A stretch of DNA of 64,000 nt, taken from assembly GCF_032854445.1 (NCBI RefSeq), contig NC_088306.1:16897764-16961763 (forward strand). Direction: 5' to 3'. The stretch is from Liolophura sinensis (taxonomy: Eukaryota; Mollusca; Polyplacophora; Chitonida; Chitonidae). Position numbers and translations under genes: made by a program. Positions 45,487 to 56,905 of this stretch are shown here, piece after piece. Below the pieces are notes generated by a model. The model was not told the origin of the DNA. It searched no databases and saw only the letters and a program-made list of their open reading frames with translations. How positions within the stretch are numbered: the first letter of the stretch is position 1; each line of letters opens with the position of its first letter.

Positions 45487-48400
45487 CTGCATCGCAGAAA
45501 ACACAGATGGTAATTCTTCACATCTTCTGAGAAATTAGTCGGAAGTCAACAATCAGAAAAGTCTGCAGATACAAGCACTCTAAAAAGTTCATCCAGGAAA
45601 GCAAGAAGTTAGCTAGTAATGAGAAAAGTCAGCTCATACAAGAAAGCCAAAAGTTTGCCATCACAAATTTAGCTCATACACGAAAGTCTGATATTAGCAA
45701 TCACAAAAGTAAGTTGATCCAGGAAAGCCAGAAGTTAGCAATCAGAAAGTTTAACGGATACAGGGAAGTATAAGAGGTCAGTAATAGAAGGGTTCAGCTG
45801 ATACAGGACAGCCAGAAATCAGCAATTCAAAATACCAAAAGTCAGTTGATACAGGAAAGTTCTCAAAACATGGCAATCATAAAGAACGGCAAAGTTTGAA
45901 TGTTTCATTATAACAAAACAATGGCATCACAATTCCCAATCAATCTAATCCCACTTATATACTATCACAAAAGATTAGTTTACTTCTTTTTTTTTTTTTT
46001 TAATATATACCCTGATAAAGCTCTGGACATACCTGAATTGTCGAATGTTGAGCGTCTCTGGGGATCAGTTGGGGGTCTGTTTGCCAACAGCGGTGTCCTC
46101 TCTGTGTGCGTCTGCTCTTCCTCCTCACTGTCCGAGTCTGAGTCGTCGCCGGGGCCAGGGAACACCTTCCTCTTACACACGGGACACGTCCGCTTGTTCT
46201 TAGTTAACCAGGGGTCAATGCACTTCAGGTGGTATGCTGGAATGATGACAGGAAATGGTTTTCTTTTGAGAATTCGGCAAAGTTTGGATCCCAAATGTTA
46301 ACAAAAATAGGTTCTTTGATCCATTTGTTGTTGAGCTCAATCTATAATGAAGACAGGATATAGAAGTCACAGATATTCGAGGTTATGCCATGTTTTGAGG
46401 CCTGTAGGTTCATGCTATCTTTAATATCACATTATTTATTTGACTTTCTTTTTCTTTTTTTATGACTTCAATTTTTTTAATTTAACATTTTTATTTGATT
46501 TTACACTTGTGCCATTTTCATGGACAATGTGGGCCCCTAGATCTAGCGATGTAAGTTGCGTGCTTGAAAGATAATGGGATGGACATGATGAATTACCTCA
46601 AGAAAAGACAGCAAATATTCTGGATTATAGTCATATTTATTTTATTTGATTGGTGTTTTACGCCGTACTCAAGAATATTTCACTTATATGACGACGGCCA
46701 GCATTATGGTGGGTGGAAACTGGGCAGAGCCCGGGGGAAACCCACGACCATCCGCAGGTTGCTGACAGACCTTCCCATGTACGGCCGGAGAGGAAGCCAG
46801 CAAGAGCTGGACTTTAACTCACAGCGACCGCATTGGTGAGAGACTCCTGGGTCATTACGCTGCGCTAGCGCGCTAACCAACTGAGCCAGGGAGGCCCTGA
46901 TTATAGTCATAACTTCAGATGCCAATATATTCTTAAATGTACTGCTCATATGCTGCATCAGCAAGGACATTAGAGAATATCACACGTATACAAGACTGAG
47001 GTGTAAATTTTTTCAATGCAGGCCTAAAACTGATCCTGCAGAAAAATGGATTTGTACTCTGCATTCCATTGCTCCTAATGTCATACTTCCTTTCACCTTC
47101 CCTCATACTTCAACACTTCCAAAAGTACATTGTTTTCAACCAAATCATGAAGACAAGGCCAGCTGGCTGAGATTTACAGTGATTTTTAATGATCTCACAC
47201 ATAAACTAAGCTAAAAGTAATGAGGAGGATTACTGTTACTGTTGTTTTTGTTGACAAACTTACCGTGAGCACAAGGTAACACTCTTAGCTTTTCTCCCTC
47301 TTCATAGTCATCGAGACAGATTGCACAGACGTCGTATTTATCACCTGTGGAATAAATGGAATACAGGTGTGTACGTGTGCAGGATACTCAGTCAGGCAGC
47401 AGCTTGACAGAAAAAATCTTCAAACTGAGACCATCAAAACGTACAAGACAAGATCTTAAGCCCTATCCTGTTTTCAACCTGTCCTCTTCAACAAAGTGAT
47501 GTTGCCATCCTCAAACTCTCATGCCTCACCACATCTGCTATGATACGCCGTACTCATGAATATTTCACTTACATGACAGTGGCCAGCATTCTAGTGGGAG
47601 GAAACCCACGACCATCTGCGGGTTGCTGCATACATCTGGAGATGAAGCCACCATGAGCAGGACTTGAACTCACAGAGACCGCATTAGTAAGAGACTCCTG
47701 GGACAATGCGCTGCGCTGGCACGCTAACCACCTAGGCCACAGAGGCACCTTATTTGTTTGATGGGTTGGGGTCTACTATGTACCCATGTAAGTAAATAAT
47801 TATGTAAAATATTTCACTTTAAAGGGATACACAATTGATTCTGATTGGCTGGTGTGAAAGACAGGCAAGTCCAGGCTATGTTAGCCTAAGCCGAACTTTA
47901 GGTATGGCAGCTTTATTCAGGCATGACCAAGGTTAAAGAGCTTAATCCCTGCCAGGTTTATTGATGAAAGAATAATATGGAGAAACAACACTGAATATCC
48001 TGATGGGAAATAAAGCCACCTGCTGAGCCGGAAAAGCCAGATTTTGAAAGCGCGACCTTAATGATCAAGGGCCAGAAACGCTGGAATAACAAGCTTGCTT
48101 GGTCTGTGTGGGCATTTTAAGTGAAAATTTTATCCAAATGGTATGGAAATATGAAAACCTTTCCAAAGAAAACTTTCCTTTTACTCACCTTTCTTAAATT
48201 TTTTGATGGGTATTTTCTTCAAGTTGCTCTTGGACAGTCTGGATTTACGCCTCTTCCTCATATCCCTGCACAATTTGCCAATCTGAGAAAAGAAAATCAA
48301 CCAGTCACTTTCTGATTCTCATTAGTCCCACAATTATCCAAAAAGACTTGCGTTGTCGCCGTTCTGGGTCCATTCAGGAAAAGAACATAAGAAAAAAAAA

Positions 48401-51400
48401 AAAAACCCAAAAAACTGTGACTGGTCTATAAAGGCTGGTGACACTCATGTCTCCGCATAGCCATAAAGCTCTTAATTTAGAAGCGCTGACTATCCTCTAC
48501 ATTCTTTTTAGCATTTTTCTTAACAACCCATGCACCGCTCTCTGTGCTTGCTTTACATCACTGCCTCCACTTGCGAATTTTGTACACAAATCTTGAACAA
48601 CAATGAGTTCACTGGGGTCAATGTGATATGGGAGGAAGTGAGGTCAGGAGAGCTATATCTCAATATTTGTTTCTATTAATTACTGATACACATACATTCT
48701 CTTTATCTAAAATAACCAAGAATTAAAATAATTTTATTGATGAATGCTTATTAAACAGTTCTGTGTGAGGAAAGCAGTGGTGAGGCTAAGTCGAAACAAG
48801 CTTAGGTGTGTCGCACTGGCTCCAACAGGTCAAGTCTGTCTTGTGGTCGCAGTTATGTAAAGTGAGCACAAGAGAGAGGAACATGCGCTGTAAGGAGTCT
48901 GTCTAGCTCAAGAAGGGAGATAGTCACTGCGAAGGGCAGACAACTCCTTACCATAAATATAACCATCAAAGTGAAGCAACAGCCAACGACAATGGCAAAG
49001 GGAATGAGATAGAGGTTGTAGTTGAAGGGGCTTTTTCCATCCAGTGTCACTGTGTACCTGTTAACAACAGACAACACAAAAAATATAAGGCAGATTATAA
49101 TAATAATTTTAGTAAAGAGCAGAAACATGTTTCAAAATTCATTCACCTGTGGCAATGGCAAACGGACAATGAGTTGAAATATGGCATCAGGAGGTACACA
49201 AAAATGAACAACCAATGAAAGGTATTCTGAGAACTATGGCTAATAATAACGTGAAATTCTAATCATGAATAAACTGATCATTACTAAGGGTAATATTTTA
49301 TGAGCTTTAATTGCCTATAAAATACATTTTTATGTAAACTTTGAGTGCAGGTACAGTATTTGAATTGGTCTTACATGAGTGCATAGTTCCCGTGCCCGAC
49401 AGTGTACTCGTCTGCCAAGTACTGTCCATCTGACTCGCCTATGAACACTGATGGTATGGTCACCTTACTGCCAACTGAAACAGAAAGTGAAACCATTCAC
49501 ATACTCCATCTATGTACATGTATGTATGTTACGTTTAGCTGGTCTACTTGAACTACAACCAGGTGAAACAAGCAGGCTTCCACATATAAAAACTGGAAAG
49601 AGACATGTTTATAGATTGCAATGGTTCACTACATCTTGATGATCTGGAAACTGTCGTACTACAACAATATTTTCACAAAAGTGTCTACAATTTCAAAATT
49701 GAGACAAATGTGGACTACATATTCACAGCAGGACGCCAAGCACAATGCACCAGGCATATATCAATGAGTTTTGAAAATATATGAGGATCTTATTACACAC
49801 AGAAAAACTTGCACGAACTGTATACACTGTGCACAAATCTGAAACACTAAGCATAATGTAAAACCGAAGTATTCCGAACATATCAAGACATCACAATAAG
49901 TTTTATTTGTCATCTTCCTGAATATCTAAGCTTTCACATTCTGCTAACTTTATAGGTCGATATAAATACTGTATTACTTCTTCCTGTACGTATAGAAACA
50001 TTCGATAAAATATATTAAACCTTTAGACAGTTTTATTTAACTTTATACCAACAAAGTGATTCTCCTTGGGAAACCAAGAGATGAGTGTTCAATTGTGTAT
50101 TAGCTGTCAAGACCGTTTCAACTTTAGTCTAGTCTATTAGTTTTGCATGACACCAAGATTTAAGACTTTTAACACACTTTTGAACAATCAGGTGTTGATC
50201 TCCAAAAGAACTTATGGAGACACAAATGTGTTTTCTGATAGACAAATATGATGAAGAAATAAACTGTACATAGATGCATGTATTTGTACAACAGAAAATA
50301 GGCCTACTACTAACATGACACCTCGACAATGAGTAAGTAGGCTGCAGAACTTTATCACTGGGGTCACAAGGTCACCTTGAGAAAGGGTATACAACAGGTG
50401 TTACAAGTATAGGAAAAGATAAAGCCATGGGTTTACAGGATGATGTATATCTAGACAGTTATTTGTGGCTGAAGCTATGCAGGTAAAGCATGGTGAAATG
50501 AAAATGGCCAGATTGACAGCTGATTAAATCAAGAAAGCTTGTTAGATAAGCAATACTTCATATCAAGCTACCTGTAAAAAATAAACCACACAAAAAAATG
50601 AGAAGAATAAAATGCTGAGAAAACAGGCACATAATAACTATCCTTCATAATACAATATATTTTTCATTGGTCAAACAATCTTAAAGAACACTATGTCTGT
50701 CAGTTTTAAATTCAGGATTTGTTTATAGTTAGACAAAGATTCCAAGACAACTACCAGATTATATTTACACTACTTAAATGTATATGTATACTCAAACTCA
50801 GATCAATTCCACAGAAGAAATACATGCATGCATATTTTTTTAATCCATAACAATCATTGCAGATGAAACCTGCGGATGGTCATGGGTTTCCTTCGGGCTT
50901 TGCCCAGTTTCCTCCCACCACAATGTTTGCTGCCATCATATAAGTGAAATATTCTTGAGTATGGCATAAAACACCAATCAAATAAATAAGTAAATCACTG
51001 CAGATGAAATTTTGCCCAGAAAACACCATTTTCCAGTGTAAGGTAAAACATATAAATGTACTGTCATACTGTACAATAATTTGAATTCTGATCTCAGCTA
51101 CTAATACTGTACAGGGACATGCAATTGGGGTAAGAGGACGAAATACCTGTTACCAATAATTAGGTATCATTAAGCCCTGTTATACATGAAGGATGATATT
51201 TGCAAAGCAAAGCTTTGGTAAAGAAATCAGGCAGTTAACTCAAGAATTTCTACACAAAGTAGAAGTACAGTTCAACATTTTGGCATGACATACTTTACAA
51301 GCGCACCTGTTTAGCCAAACCAGGATGACTGTTAAGAGATATACATTCACATGCAGTGTACCCTCAAGCTAAGCATGCTAAATCCAGAAAGGGCCAAATT

Positions 51401-54400
51401 TATGCTAGAATGAAAAAAACCATTTTGAAAGTTTGTGTCAAGCATTAAGAAAGCATGCATCTATAGATGTACATGAGTGCAAAGCAAGACGACGACTACA
51501 CCAGCCAGGATGAGGATTACAGGTTCGGGAGAGAGAAGGATCTACACTGTATGTGTAGGGAATGGCTTGTGTCCCCTGGTCTGCAGCATACTTACATGCC
51601 CCGGACGGCATACTCAGTAACTTTTCTGACATATCATTGAACACTATCACTGCACGGTAGCTGGCATTTTGGGCATTAAGCACCTGACAAGGAAAATAAA
51701 AGAGCAGGTGAGAAGACAGGTAAGCGAGGTGTTTTACTCACTTTCGCCTCCCCCCATGGGTAACAAGTCTTCCCCGCCCATGTTATAGATGATGGCCCCA
51801 GAGTACCCGCTCAGTTGGCTGTTAAGTACCTGCAACAAGCCAGGTAAGGTGATTTCTCTATAGATGTTGTTCATTACAAGACAATCTTTCTTAGCTAGTA
51901 AAACATCAAATACACATTTGGGCTTGTCGCCTTCAACATTACTTCCCTCATTCACTGTTTCAAAAATGCATCTTTTTGTTAATGATGCCAATATACTCAC
52001 AAAGCTAGCTGAGAGGAACACTGTGTCCAGAACACTATACACGCTGCCACCTCCTACCCCATCCGCCCTCTCTTCCCCCTTCACATAATACACCAACATC
52101 AGGCCAAGCACTTCACTCAAATGACAGCGGCCCGCACACACACACACACACTTGCATTCATCAACAGCACTTCAGGACCACCCAGGATCATTATGTATTA
52201 GGAGTGTAGTACAAAAGTTGGATTAAACTCATTTCATAAAATGAAGACATTTCTGTGTTTCTGTAAATAAGACAGGCGATAATGAGCACTATTAAAAGAG
52301 ACATAATAAAACGGGCAGGTATGGTTTGTTGTTACCTGACCTTACAACAGAGCTAAATCAAACAAAAAATAAGAACTGTTACACAAAAAAATGTCTGATA
52401 TTTTTCTCTCTGCTACAGTAAACGCTCTTCATTACACAAAGCTGAAAAAAATATATACCTTTATATATATATTTACATTAACAATTTTAGGGTAACCATG
52501 GGGACCTAAACATGTGCTAACACTGACCAGCTAATTGATCAGGTAAGCCCCTCCCATACTGTACCTTGATAGCAAAGTCACATCCTCCTCTCTCTATGAT
52601 GGCAATCCACTTGATTTGCCCAGACTTGTTGGAGGGCGGGGGCTGTATGGGCAGACAGGCATTCCGAGGTTTGGCCACTACCAGATAGCCCTGTTCAAGG
52701 AAAAAAACACACACACAAATCAAAGACGAAATTGACATCCACATGTAAATGTATTGATTTAAGTTTTGCCCAAACTAAAGTGTCCATCTTAAAGAGATTT
52801 CACTACCATCACAAGGAATGTCCACTACTTTGAGAATCCCTGATCTAAACTTGGCACGCTTGTCTTCAAACTTTTCAACTGCCTCGGATACTAATATTTT
52901 AAAACATTCTGAGAGAATTATGGGGTGTAGAGAAAAGTTTTATATAGTTTTAAGAAGCTTGCATATTTAGTGAGACAAAGAAATCATTTTAGCATTATTT
53001 TGATAACAATTGTATGCTTACATTCCACTGAAAAAATGAGCTTTAAAGGTTGAAAAGGTGAAAAGGTTGATTTACAGTATTACACACTTGGTAAAATCTA
53101 TCAAATTTAAAAATTTGAAAATTTCCCTGGCTCACAAAGGACAGCCAGTGTGCAGCTAAACCCTTGATGTTGCTGAAATGTTCATTAAAATGACACATCC
53201 TGTCAGAGAGACATCAGCAAATAAGCTTACAAAAAAGTTAAATTGTGAACAGATTATTCATAGGGAAGTCGTCCTGCTGAATTTTAAATTCTGATAATCA
53301 AAGAGATCAGTTTCTCATAATTCATGGAATACCCAAAAAATGTTTTCCTGAGTGCTTCAAACCTGAAAGGGTCAGGTACATGCATACTCACCGTTACGCC
53401 GTCATCAGACAGACGGGATCCAAACTTTGCTGGTAGATCGTGGATAACATATACTCACTGCCATGCCGTCATCAGACAGGCAGGGTCCTAACTTTACTGG
53501 TAGATCGTGGAAAAATTATACTCACAGTTATGTCGTCACGAGACAGACGGGGTCCAAACTTTGCTGGTAGATTGTGGTAACGTATACTCACGGTTATGCC
53601 ATCACGAGACAGACAGGGTCCAAACTTTGCTGGTAGATTGTGGTAACGTATACTCACGGTTATGCCGTCATAAGACAGACGGGGTCCAAACTTTGCAGGT
53701 AGATCATGGAAAACGTATACTCACGGTTATACCGTCACAAGACAGACAGGGTCCAAACTTTGCTGGTAGATTGTGATAACGTATACTCACGGTTATGCCG
53801 TCACGAGACAGACAGACTCCAAACTTTGCAGGTAAATCGTGGAAAACGTATACTCACGGTTATGCCGTCACGAGACAGACAGGGTCCAAACTTTGCTGGT
53901 AGATTGTGGTAACGTATACTCACGGTTATGCTGTCATCAGACAGACAGGGTCCAAACTTTGCGGGTAGATCGTGGAAAACATATACTCACGGTCATCAGA
54001 CAGGCAGGGTCCAAACTTTGCAGGTAAATCGTGGAAAACGTATACTCATGGTTATGCCGTCACGAGACAGACAGGGTCCAAACTTTGCTGGTAGATTGTG
54101 GTAACGTATACTCACGGTTATGCTGTCATCAGACAGACAGGGTCCAAACTTTGCGGGTAGGTCGTGGAAAACATATACTCACGGTCATCAGACAGGCGGG
54201 GTCCAAACTTTGCAGGTAAATCGTGGAAAACGTATACTCACGGTTATGCCATCATCAGACAGACAGGGTCCAAACTTTGCTGGTAGATTGTGGTAACGTA
54301 TACTCATGGTTATGCTGTCATCAGACAGACAGGGTCCAAACTTTGCGGGTAGATCGTGGAAAACATACTCACGGTCATCAGACAGGCGGGGTCCAAACTT

Positions 54401-55648
54401 TGTAGGTAAATCATGGAAAACGTATACTCACGGTTATGCCATCATCAGACAGACGGGGTCCAAACTTTGCGGGTAGATCGTAGAATATTTCCAACGTCTC
54501 ATTTCGTGGACTGTTCTGTTATCATAAAACACAGCAACAGAATTACGACCTTCTACCGATGCCCACAATCACCCCCACAGCAAATCTTTACATAATACAT
54601 GTACATGTCGATTCAACCCCATCCTACACCACCTTTTCATTTTTGTGTTTTGTTGTTTCATTTTCCAAATAGGGTCAAGGTCTGTAGCGCAGTAATATGG
54701 GCATTATTTACTGCACACAGCTGTTGTCAGAAGGATTTCCCCCCCTCCAAAAATCACAAACTTGAACATTACTGAATACATTTAAAATGTTAATCAAGTC
54801 CAACCATGTGTCATGGGATGATGGTAACAATTTCACCTGTGATTAAGTTGCATATTTTGCCTGACTGAGAATTCTATTGATCTTAGAAAGGTGTTTTGGG
54901 GCTTGTTTGTAAGATACATTGTAGGATGACATCCTGGAGGGAAAATGTTAGTTTCACCACCCAAAGAAGTATTTTTCATGACATTCAATTGCTTTTAAAA
55001 GTGCTATTTTTTTAGGCAAATTTTTAGGATATTTACTATTTGTTTATCTGTCCTTGACATTTTATAGGGTCCATTTTTTTTTTCTAAGCAGAGATAAAAC
55101 TGGATTAGTGCAATAGGGGACTGTCAAAGGTTCCTTCAGGCAATTAGAGACAAGTTTGTGGCCAGAACATATTGGAGCCAGGAAAAAATAACAGCTTTTG
55201 ACATGAGAATGCAGGGCCATATCTAGAAAAAAAACAATTAAATGTTCTAATTCCAAACTTTAATGGTGACACTGCAAATGTGCATTAAGAAATTTTAAAA
55301 ATGTAACTCAAAATGATGCTTTTTAAGGCCTTTTAAGTCTGTGAATGAAAGAAATTTATATGCGAACTTAACTTTTTCTTTGGTAAACCATCATATTTTT
55401 GTTTAATTTAGTAGTTAGTTTTAATATATCTTGTTTACATGTAAATGTAGTTTGGGAGCCCAAACATTTTCCAGAGCTGCTTATTAGTAAAAAAAAATCT
55501 TTCAAATTCACACTTTTTCTCCTGGAAGCTAACTTACCAGTCTGACATCTGCTGTTACAAGCGTTACCCGGAACAACATCACAATGTTAACAAGGGTAAA
55601 GACGTAAAGGCCTGTAATGTGGCTCGGGATTGGACGATCAAGTAACAT
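45224..55648 (-). CDS. RNF13: PA-TM-RING E3 ubiquitin ligase, RNF13/RNF167-like (10 exons)
   Basis: Membrane-bound endosomal/lysosomal E3 ligase. Exons in order: 55538-55648, 54432-54515, 52565-52690, 51742-51829 (4a) or 51596-51683 (4b), 49375-49474, 48952-49057, 48189-48282, 47264-47344, 46033-46236, 45224-45486. With one exon 4 this gives 1257 nt, 418 aa plus stop (human RNF13 is 381 aa), and every phase agrees. Order: hydrophobic signal peptide (about 12-33), PA domain (about 45-165), transmembrane helix (about 184-205), basic stretch, RING-H2 (Cys243, Cys246, Cys261, His263, His266, Cys269, Cys281, Cys284, all present), acidic Ser/Glu tail. ERTPLL after the RING fits an acidic dileucine sorting motif and matches TEHTPLL in human RNF13. 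RNF167 is the alternative name; one invertebrate gene may correspond to both. Confidence 0.93.
46033..46236 (-). CDS. RNF13: RNF13-like exon 9 (second half of RING)
   Basis: Residues 264-332: [20 protein letters not shown] completes the RING-H2, then an acidic [11 protein letters not shown] run and ERTPLL. Acceptor cattccag, donor gtatgt. Confidence 0.96.
46636..46898 (-). mobile_element. SINE family 1, full length with TSD, in RNF13-like intron 8
   Basis: Complete copy in the sense orientation of the host gene, with a perfect 13-bp duplication gattatagtcata at 46623-46635 and 46899-46911. Confidence 0.92.
47264..47344 (-). CDS. RNF13: RNF13-like exon 8 (first half of RING)
   Basis: Residues 237-264: [20 protein letters not shown] then VLPCAH, carrying the first zinc ligands. 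Acceptor ttccacag, donor gtaagt, phase 1 on both sides. Confidence 0.95.
47541..47748 (-). mobile_element. SINE family 1 in RNF13-like intron 7
   Basis: Lacks part of the body, but head (gtggcctaggtggttagcgt on the minus strand) and tail side are clear. Diverged. Confidence 0.82.
48189..48282 (-). CDS. RNF13: RNF13-like exon 7 (basic juxtamembrane)
   Basis: Residues 206-237: [20 protein letters not shown] then FKKG, matching human RLRKDQLKKLPVHKFKKG. Acceptor tctcag, donor gtgagt. Confidence 0.94.
48952..49057 (-). CDS. RNF13: RNF13-like exon 6 (transmembrane helix)
   Basis: Residues 170-205, ending in [20 protein letters not shown], one membrane span (human YYLIPFLIIVGICLILIVIF). Acceptor gttaacag, donor gtaagg. 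Confidence 0.95.
49375..49474 (-). CDS. RNF13: RNF13-like exon 5 (PA domain end)
   Basis: Residues 137-170: [20 protein letters not shown], matching human [16 protein letters not shown]. The acceptor is placed at tttcag|TTGGCAG: the alternative AG four codons in would shift the frame to a stop. Confidence 0.92.
50868..50992 (+). mobile_element. SINE family 1, 5'-truncated, in RNF13-like intron 4
   Basis: 3' half with an intact tail (tttcctcccaccacaatgtt, then aaacaccaatcaaataaata), antisense to the host gene. Confidence 0.8.
51596..51683 (-). CDS. RNF13: RNF13-like exon 4b (alternative PA-domain exon)
   Basis: 88 nt, phase 0 in, phase 1 out. Encodes [17 protein letters not shown] then [12 protein letters not shown]. 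Acceptor cttgtcag, donor gtaagt. Homologous to exon 4a, which lies 58 bp upstream in the transcript; 12 of 29 residues are identical by eye. Closer to human RNF13 (VLNAQRAGYKAAIVHN) in its first half. Confidence 0.9.
51742..51829 (-). CDS. RNF13: RNF13-like exon 4a (alternative PA-domain exon)
   Basis: 88 nt, phase 0 in, phase 1 out. Encodes [17 protein letters not shown] then [12 protein letters not shown]. Acceptor gttgcag, donor gtgagt. It has the same length and phases as exon 4b and codes for the same PA-domain stretch. Translation of the intron upstream of it is open by chance. Confidence 0.9.
52565..52690 (-). CDS. RNF13: RNF13-like exon 3 (PA domain)
   Basis: Residues 66-107: [34 protein letters not shown]. 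The Cys pair of the PA domain is present, as in human KPENACEPI and IRRLDCNFDIK. Acceptor ttgaacag, donor gtacag, phase 0. Confidence 0.95.
52860..53078 (-). mobile_element. MITE-like element with CTTCAACCTTTTC ends, copy 3
   Basis: Reverse-strand copy in RNF13-like intron 2. On the minus strand it begins actgtaaatcaaccttttca and ends cagttgaaaagtttgaaga, with ttctctacacccc inside. Confidence 0.62.
53383..54496 (-). repeat. About 66-bp minisatellite made from the exon 2 end and its donor
   Basis: About 17 tandem units run from exon 2 into intron 2. On the minus strand each unit is some 49 bp of exon text (gatctaccagcaaagtttgg, then a gtctgtctgatga block, then ataacc) plus the donor gtgagtatacg. 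Most units are 66 bp (22 codons), but shortened ones break the period. In the half next to the exon, three units form a higher-order repeat of about 192 bp (boundaries near 53839, 54031, 54223, 54413). The unit next to the exon 2 acceptor is the only one with the upstream exon part. Confidence 0.95.
54432..54515 (-). CDS. RNF13: RNF13-like exon 2 (PA domain start)
   Basis: Residues 38-65: [20 protein letters not shown] then RLSDDGIT, matching human FDDLPARFGYRLPAEGL. Acceptor ttatgataacag, donor gtgagt, phase 0. Seventeen similar donors follow in the intron, so the exon end is the most likely one, not the only possible one. Confidence 0.85.
54862..55040 (+). repeat. Diverged interspersed repeat, copy 2
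   Basis: Partner of 36105-36270. Shared blocks include gatgacatcctggaggga, gttagtttcaccacc and aatttttaggatattt. It lies in RNF13-like intron 1. Confidence 0.5.
55538..55648 (-). CDS. RNF13: RNF13-like exon 1 (signal peptide)
   Basis: Residues 1-37 from ATG at 55646-55648. Hydrophobic core [14 protein letters not shown] fits a signal peptide that puts the PA domain in the lumen. Donor gtaagt, phase 0. No upstream in-frame start is obvious; a 5' UTR exon may lie further upstream. Confidence 0.85.
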
Positions 55649-55699
55649 CCTGTCACCTTATCAACTGAAACATAAGCAAAAACTCCATGTAAATACTCA

Positions 55700-56690
55700 A
55701 TATTCTATACACTTACTGTACTGTTAACTCCGTATTGAAGTTAACCTTATCAACTGAATCACAAACAAAAATCCGGGTTGTTGCTCAATGTTCTATACAC
55801 CTACAAGTACATGTATTGTGCTCAGTACTGAGCGATCCAGTAACATCCAGTTACCTGATCAAACAAAAGAAACAAATCTCCAGGTAAATACTCACTACTC
55901 TATACACCTATTGCACTCACGAACAGATGATCCAAATGACATTAAAAAACTTTCCATAAAGATCATTTGATTCTTTCACAATCAGGCAAAATGCGTAACT
56001 TATCTTTAGATGAAACACATGTATGGTCAAATGCAGAATTTCATCCACCTACTGAAATGTAATATATCCCACATTTACAATTATTTGTGATTAAAGCTGG
56101 AATATACATGTAGATGTGCACAACAGTGGTCCAGCTTTACTGTACATGGTCATCACAACTAGAAAAACCATGTCACTTCACTTTGATTACGAAAAAGTGT
56201 GCCTGATCAACTGGAGAATCTTAACACTACTAAAGCGGAGGTACAAATGAACACCTCAATGTCACTGGTCAAACACCACTGATCATACATGTAGGTGATA
56301 GTCAGTGCGGGTGCATCTACATGTATAATGACTAAATATGAGGAAGCTCATGTGATAAGCTTATGCATGCTGTACAATGCATAGTTGTATATGTATGTAA
56401 ACACGTGATCAGTACACGTACATGGAAAAGTCAGTACATGTATACAGTGTTGTGTACTTCACTTCCATGGTTTGAAGTAATGTTACTTAAGCAAAAACAA
56501 AATAACCACTTGAGGTCATTATCAAGGTGAACTGCACGTCCCTGACAGGTACACTTCTTTTTTTTTTTTTTTTTTAATCTAAAAATGAAATTTTAAAGTT
56601 CTAATTTTGATCTATTTCTGCACAAATCATGCACTTTTGTCAATATTTGAAAAGGCAATAATATTGAACATAATACTGATATCTGACTCT
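55700..56690. other. Non-coding stretch upstream of the RNF13-like gene
   Basis: AT-rich, with no recognised gene or clear promoter signature. It may contain 5' UTR exon or promoter sequence that cannot be pinned down. Confidence 0.4.
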
Positions 56691-56695
56691 TTTCT

Positions 56696-56905
56696 ATTTA
56701 TTTATTTATTTGATTGGTGCTTTATGCCGTACTCAAGAACATTTCACCTATACGACAGTGGCCAGCAGTATGGTGGGAGGAAACAAGACTGAGCTCTGGG
56801 AAACCAGAAAGAAGGCCCGCATGAGCTCACAGCCACCACATTGGTGGGAGGCTCCTGGGTCATTGCCCCATGTTGGCATGCTAACCTCTTTAGCAATGGA
56901 GGCTC
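56696..56905 (-). mobile_element. SINE family 1, internally deleted
   Basis: Tail, part of the body and decayed head (tggcatgctaacctctttag on the plus strand) are present, but about 50 bp of the body is missing. Confidence 0.8.

Noticed and set aside
51838-52147. N-terminal extension of exon 4a (open frame to 52147)
   Set aside because: A good acceptor at 51830-51832 and the family alignment (VLNxQ right after the IK of exon 3) show that the upstream part is intron.
53383-54496. CRISPR array
   Set aside because: Units are contiguous tandem repeats without unique spacers, in a eukaryotic intron, and are copies of an exon edge.
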